A stretch of 6,045 bases of DNA, taken from the NCBI GenBank assembly GCA_040377825.1, contig JBEINZ010000195.1, positions 1-6,045 on the forward strand, given 5' to 3'. Under the pieces are notes generated by a model. It was given only the letters and a program-made list of their open reading frames with translations. It did not search any database and was not told the DNA's origin. Made by a program: the position numbers and the translations under genes. Positions 5,438 to 6,045 of this stretch are shown one piece after another; within the stretch, counting starts at the first letter, position 1, and each line of letters opens with the position of its first letter. The DNA is from JBEINZ01 sp040377825 (GTDB lineage Bacteria > Pseudomonadota > Alphaproteobacteria > Rhizobiales > Ancalomicrobiaceae).

Positions 5438-6045
5438 TTACGGCTTCTTTGGCGGCTCCAGGCCGGCAGGACCGGAATCAAATCCCGGCAATCCGCCCGC
5501 CGGACCGCCGAGCCCGGGCAATCCGCCCACGCCAACCGGGTTGGCGAAGGGATCGATGCCCTGAATCTGCACCTTGCTCGGGTCGACCTTGGTTGCGGTG
5601 TCATTGTACCACATCACGGTGATCGGGAAGAGCATGACGACGCCGATCATAACCACCTGGATCAGCACATAGGGCACCGCGCCCCAATAGATCTGGCTGG
5701 TGCGGACGGGCTCCATGGTGAGCCCCGTTACAGTGTCCTTGTAGGCTTGAGTCGGCGCGACGGAGCGAAGGTAGAAAAGCGCGAAGCCGAATGGCGGATG
5801 CATGAAACTCGTCTGCATGTTCACGCCGAGCAACACCCCGAACCAGATCATGAACGGCCCAACGTCCGCGACGCGGCCGTCGATCACAGCCATGCCCATG
5901 GATTTCGCGATTGCCACGGCGGCGGGATCGATCGTGAAGATGGTCTCGGCCGCCTTGACCAGGAGCGGCACGGGGATGAAGGCGAGTTCGAAGAAGTCCA
6001 GGAAGAACGCGAGGAAAAAGATCAGCGCGTTCACGATGATCAGGA
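5438..6045 (-). CDS. TRAP transporter large permease subunit (DctM type), C-terminal part
   Basis: The frame is open to the right edge, so the N-terminal part, roughly half or more of a DctM protein, is missing; 201 complete codons are visible. A GTG at 6034 is an internal Val, not a start. The visible part has the hydrophobic block FFLAFFLDFFELAFIPVPLL, the TRAP signature IWFGVLLGVNMQTSFMHPPFG followed by FALFYLR, and a last membrane segment around PYVLIQVVMIGVVMLF. About 56 hydrophilic residues follow, ending in a Gly/Pro-rich tail and LEPPKKP. This subunit forms the ion-coupled path through the inner membrane for solute delivered by a TRAP receptor. LDFFE and MQTSFMHPPFGFALFYL are typical of the permeases working with TakP-like receptors, so the receptor at 3322-4422 is the natural partner. 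Between LLVKAAE and IWFGVLL there is a stretch of roughly 28 residues that looks longer than the usual linker. The small DctQ subunit is not in the window. Confidence 0.93.
   Translation of the reverse strand, partial: LIIVNALIFFLAFFLDFFELAFIPVPLLVKAAETIFTIDPAAVAIAKSMGMAVIDGRVADVGPFMIWFGVLLGVNMQTSFMHPPFGFALFYLRSVAPTQAYKDTVTGLTMEPVRTSQIYWGAVPYVLIQVVMIGVVMLFPITVMWYNDTATKVDPSKVQIQGIDPFANPVGVGGLPGLGGPAGGLPGFDSGPAGLEPPKKP
5487..5528. repeat. Two 12-bp direct repeats in the permease tail
   Basis: GGCAATCCGCCC occurs at 5487-5498 and again at 5517-5528, exactly 30 bases apart, so the reading frame is kept. On the minus strand each copy encodes GGLPG, giving the tail its GGLPG-x5-GGLPG pattern. It looks like a small in-frame duplication inside a low-complexity coding stretch. 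Confidence 0.7.

Noticed and set aside
1..6045. Search for CRISPR arrays, tRNA genes, insertion-sequence ends, attachment sites or toxin-antitoxin pairs
   Set aside because: No regularly spaced repeats, cloverleaf-like sequences, transposase motifs or small paired genes were found. I see no new multi-gene system in this window.

Overview
The window is GC-rich, ordinary bacterial chromosome with high GC at third codon positions. An alphaproteobacterium, probably of the Hyphomicrobiales/Rhodobacterales type, is the best guess. This rests on the TRAP receptor, which closely resembles the 2-oxo-acid receptor TakP of Rhodobacter sphaeroides, and on the base composition. It is an inference from remembered family sequences, not a search. 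There are six protein genes, two of them cut by the window edges. I see no tRNA, rRNA, CRISPR array, insertion sequence or phage gene.

Left part, + strand (1-3105): the C-terminal three quarters of a transketolase (tkt); a 127-bp gap with a GC-rich hairpin; a complete secreted family-3 (HisJ/ArgT-like) amino-acid-binding protein with no ABC permease or ATPase beside it; and, 40 bp further on, mobA, the molybdenum cofactor guanylyltransferase. The second half of mobA and the 216-bp gap after it are clearly richer in A+T than the surroundings.

Right part (3106-6045): a TakP-type TRAP receptor on the + strand with a twin-arginine signal peptide and an excellent ribosome binding site. It ends in a strong intrinsic terminator that also separates it from the convergent minus-strand genes. 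These are a class II glutamine amidotransferase-fold protein (4491-5303) and, upstream of it, the C-terminal part of a TRAP large permease (5438 to the right edge). The permease belongs to the type that normally partners TakP-like receptors, so the two probably form one transporter encoded on opposite strands, with the amidotransferase gene between them. The small permease subunit (DctQ) would have to lie outside the window.

The genes cover carbon metabolism (tkt), solute capture (amino-acid receptor, TRAP receptor and permease) and cofactor maturation (mobA). Nothing here points to a new multi-gene system. The items most worth checking are the split TRAP locus, the composition break inside mobA, the unusual ligand-pocket residues of the orphan amino-acid receptor, and a perfect 18-bp GC palindrome just upstream of the amidotransferase ribosome binding site.
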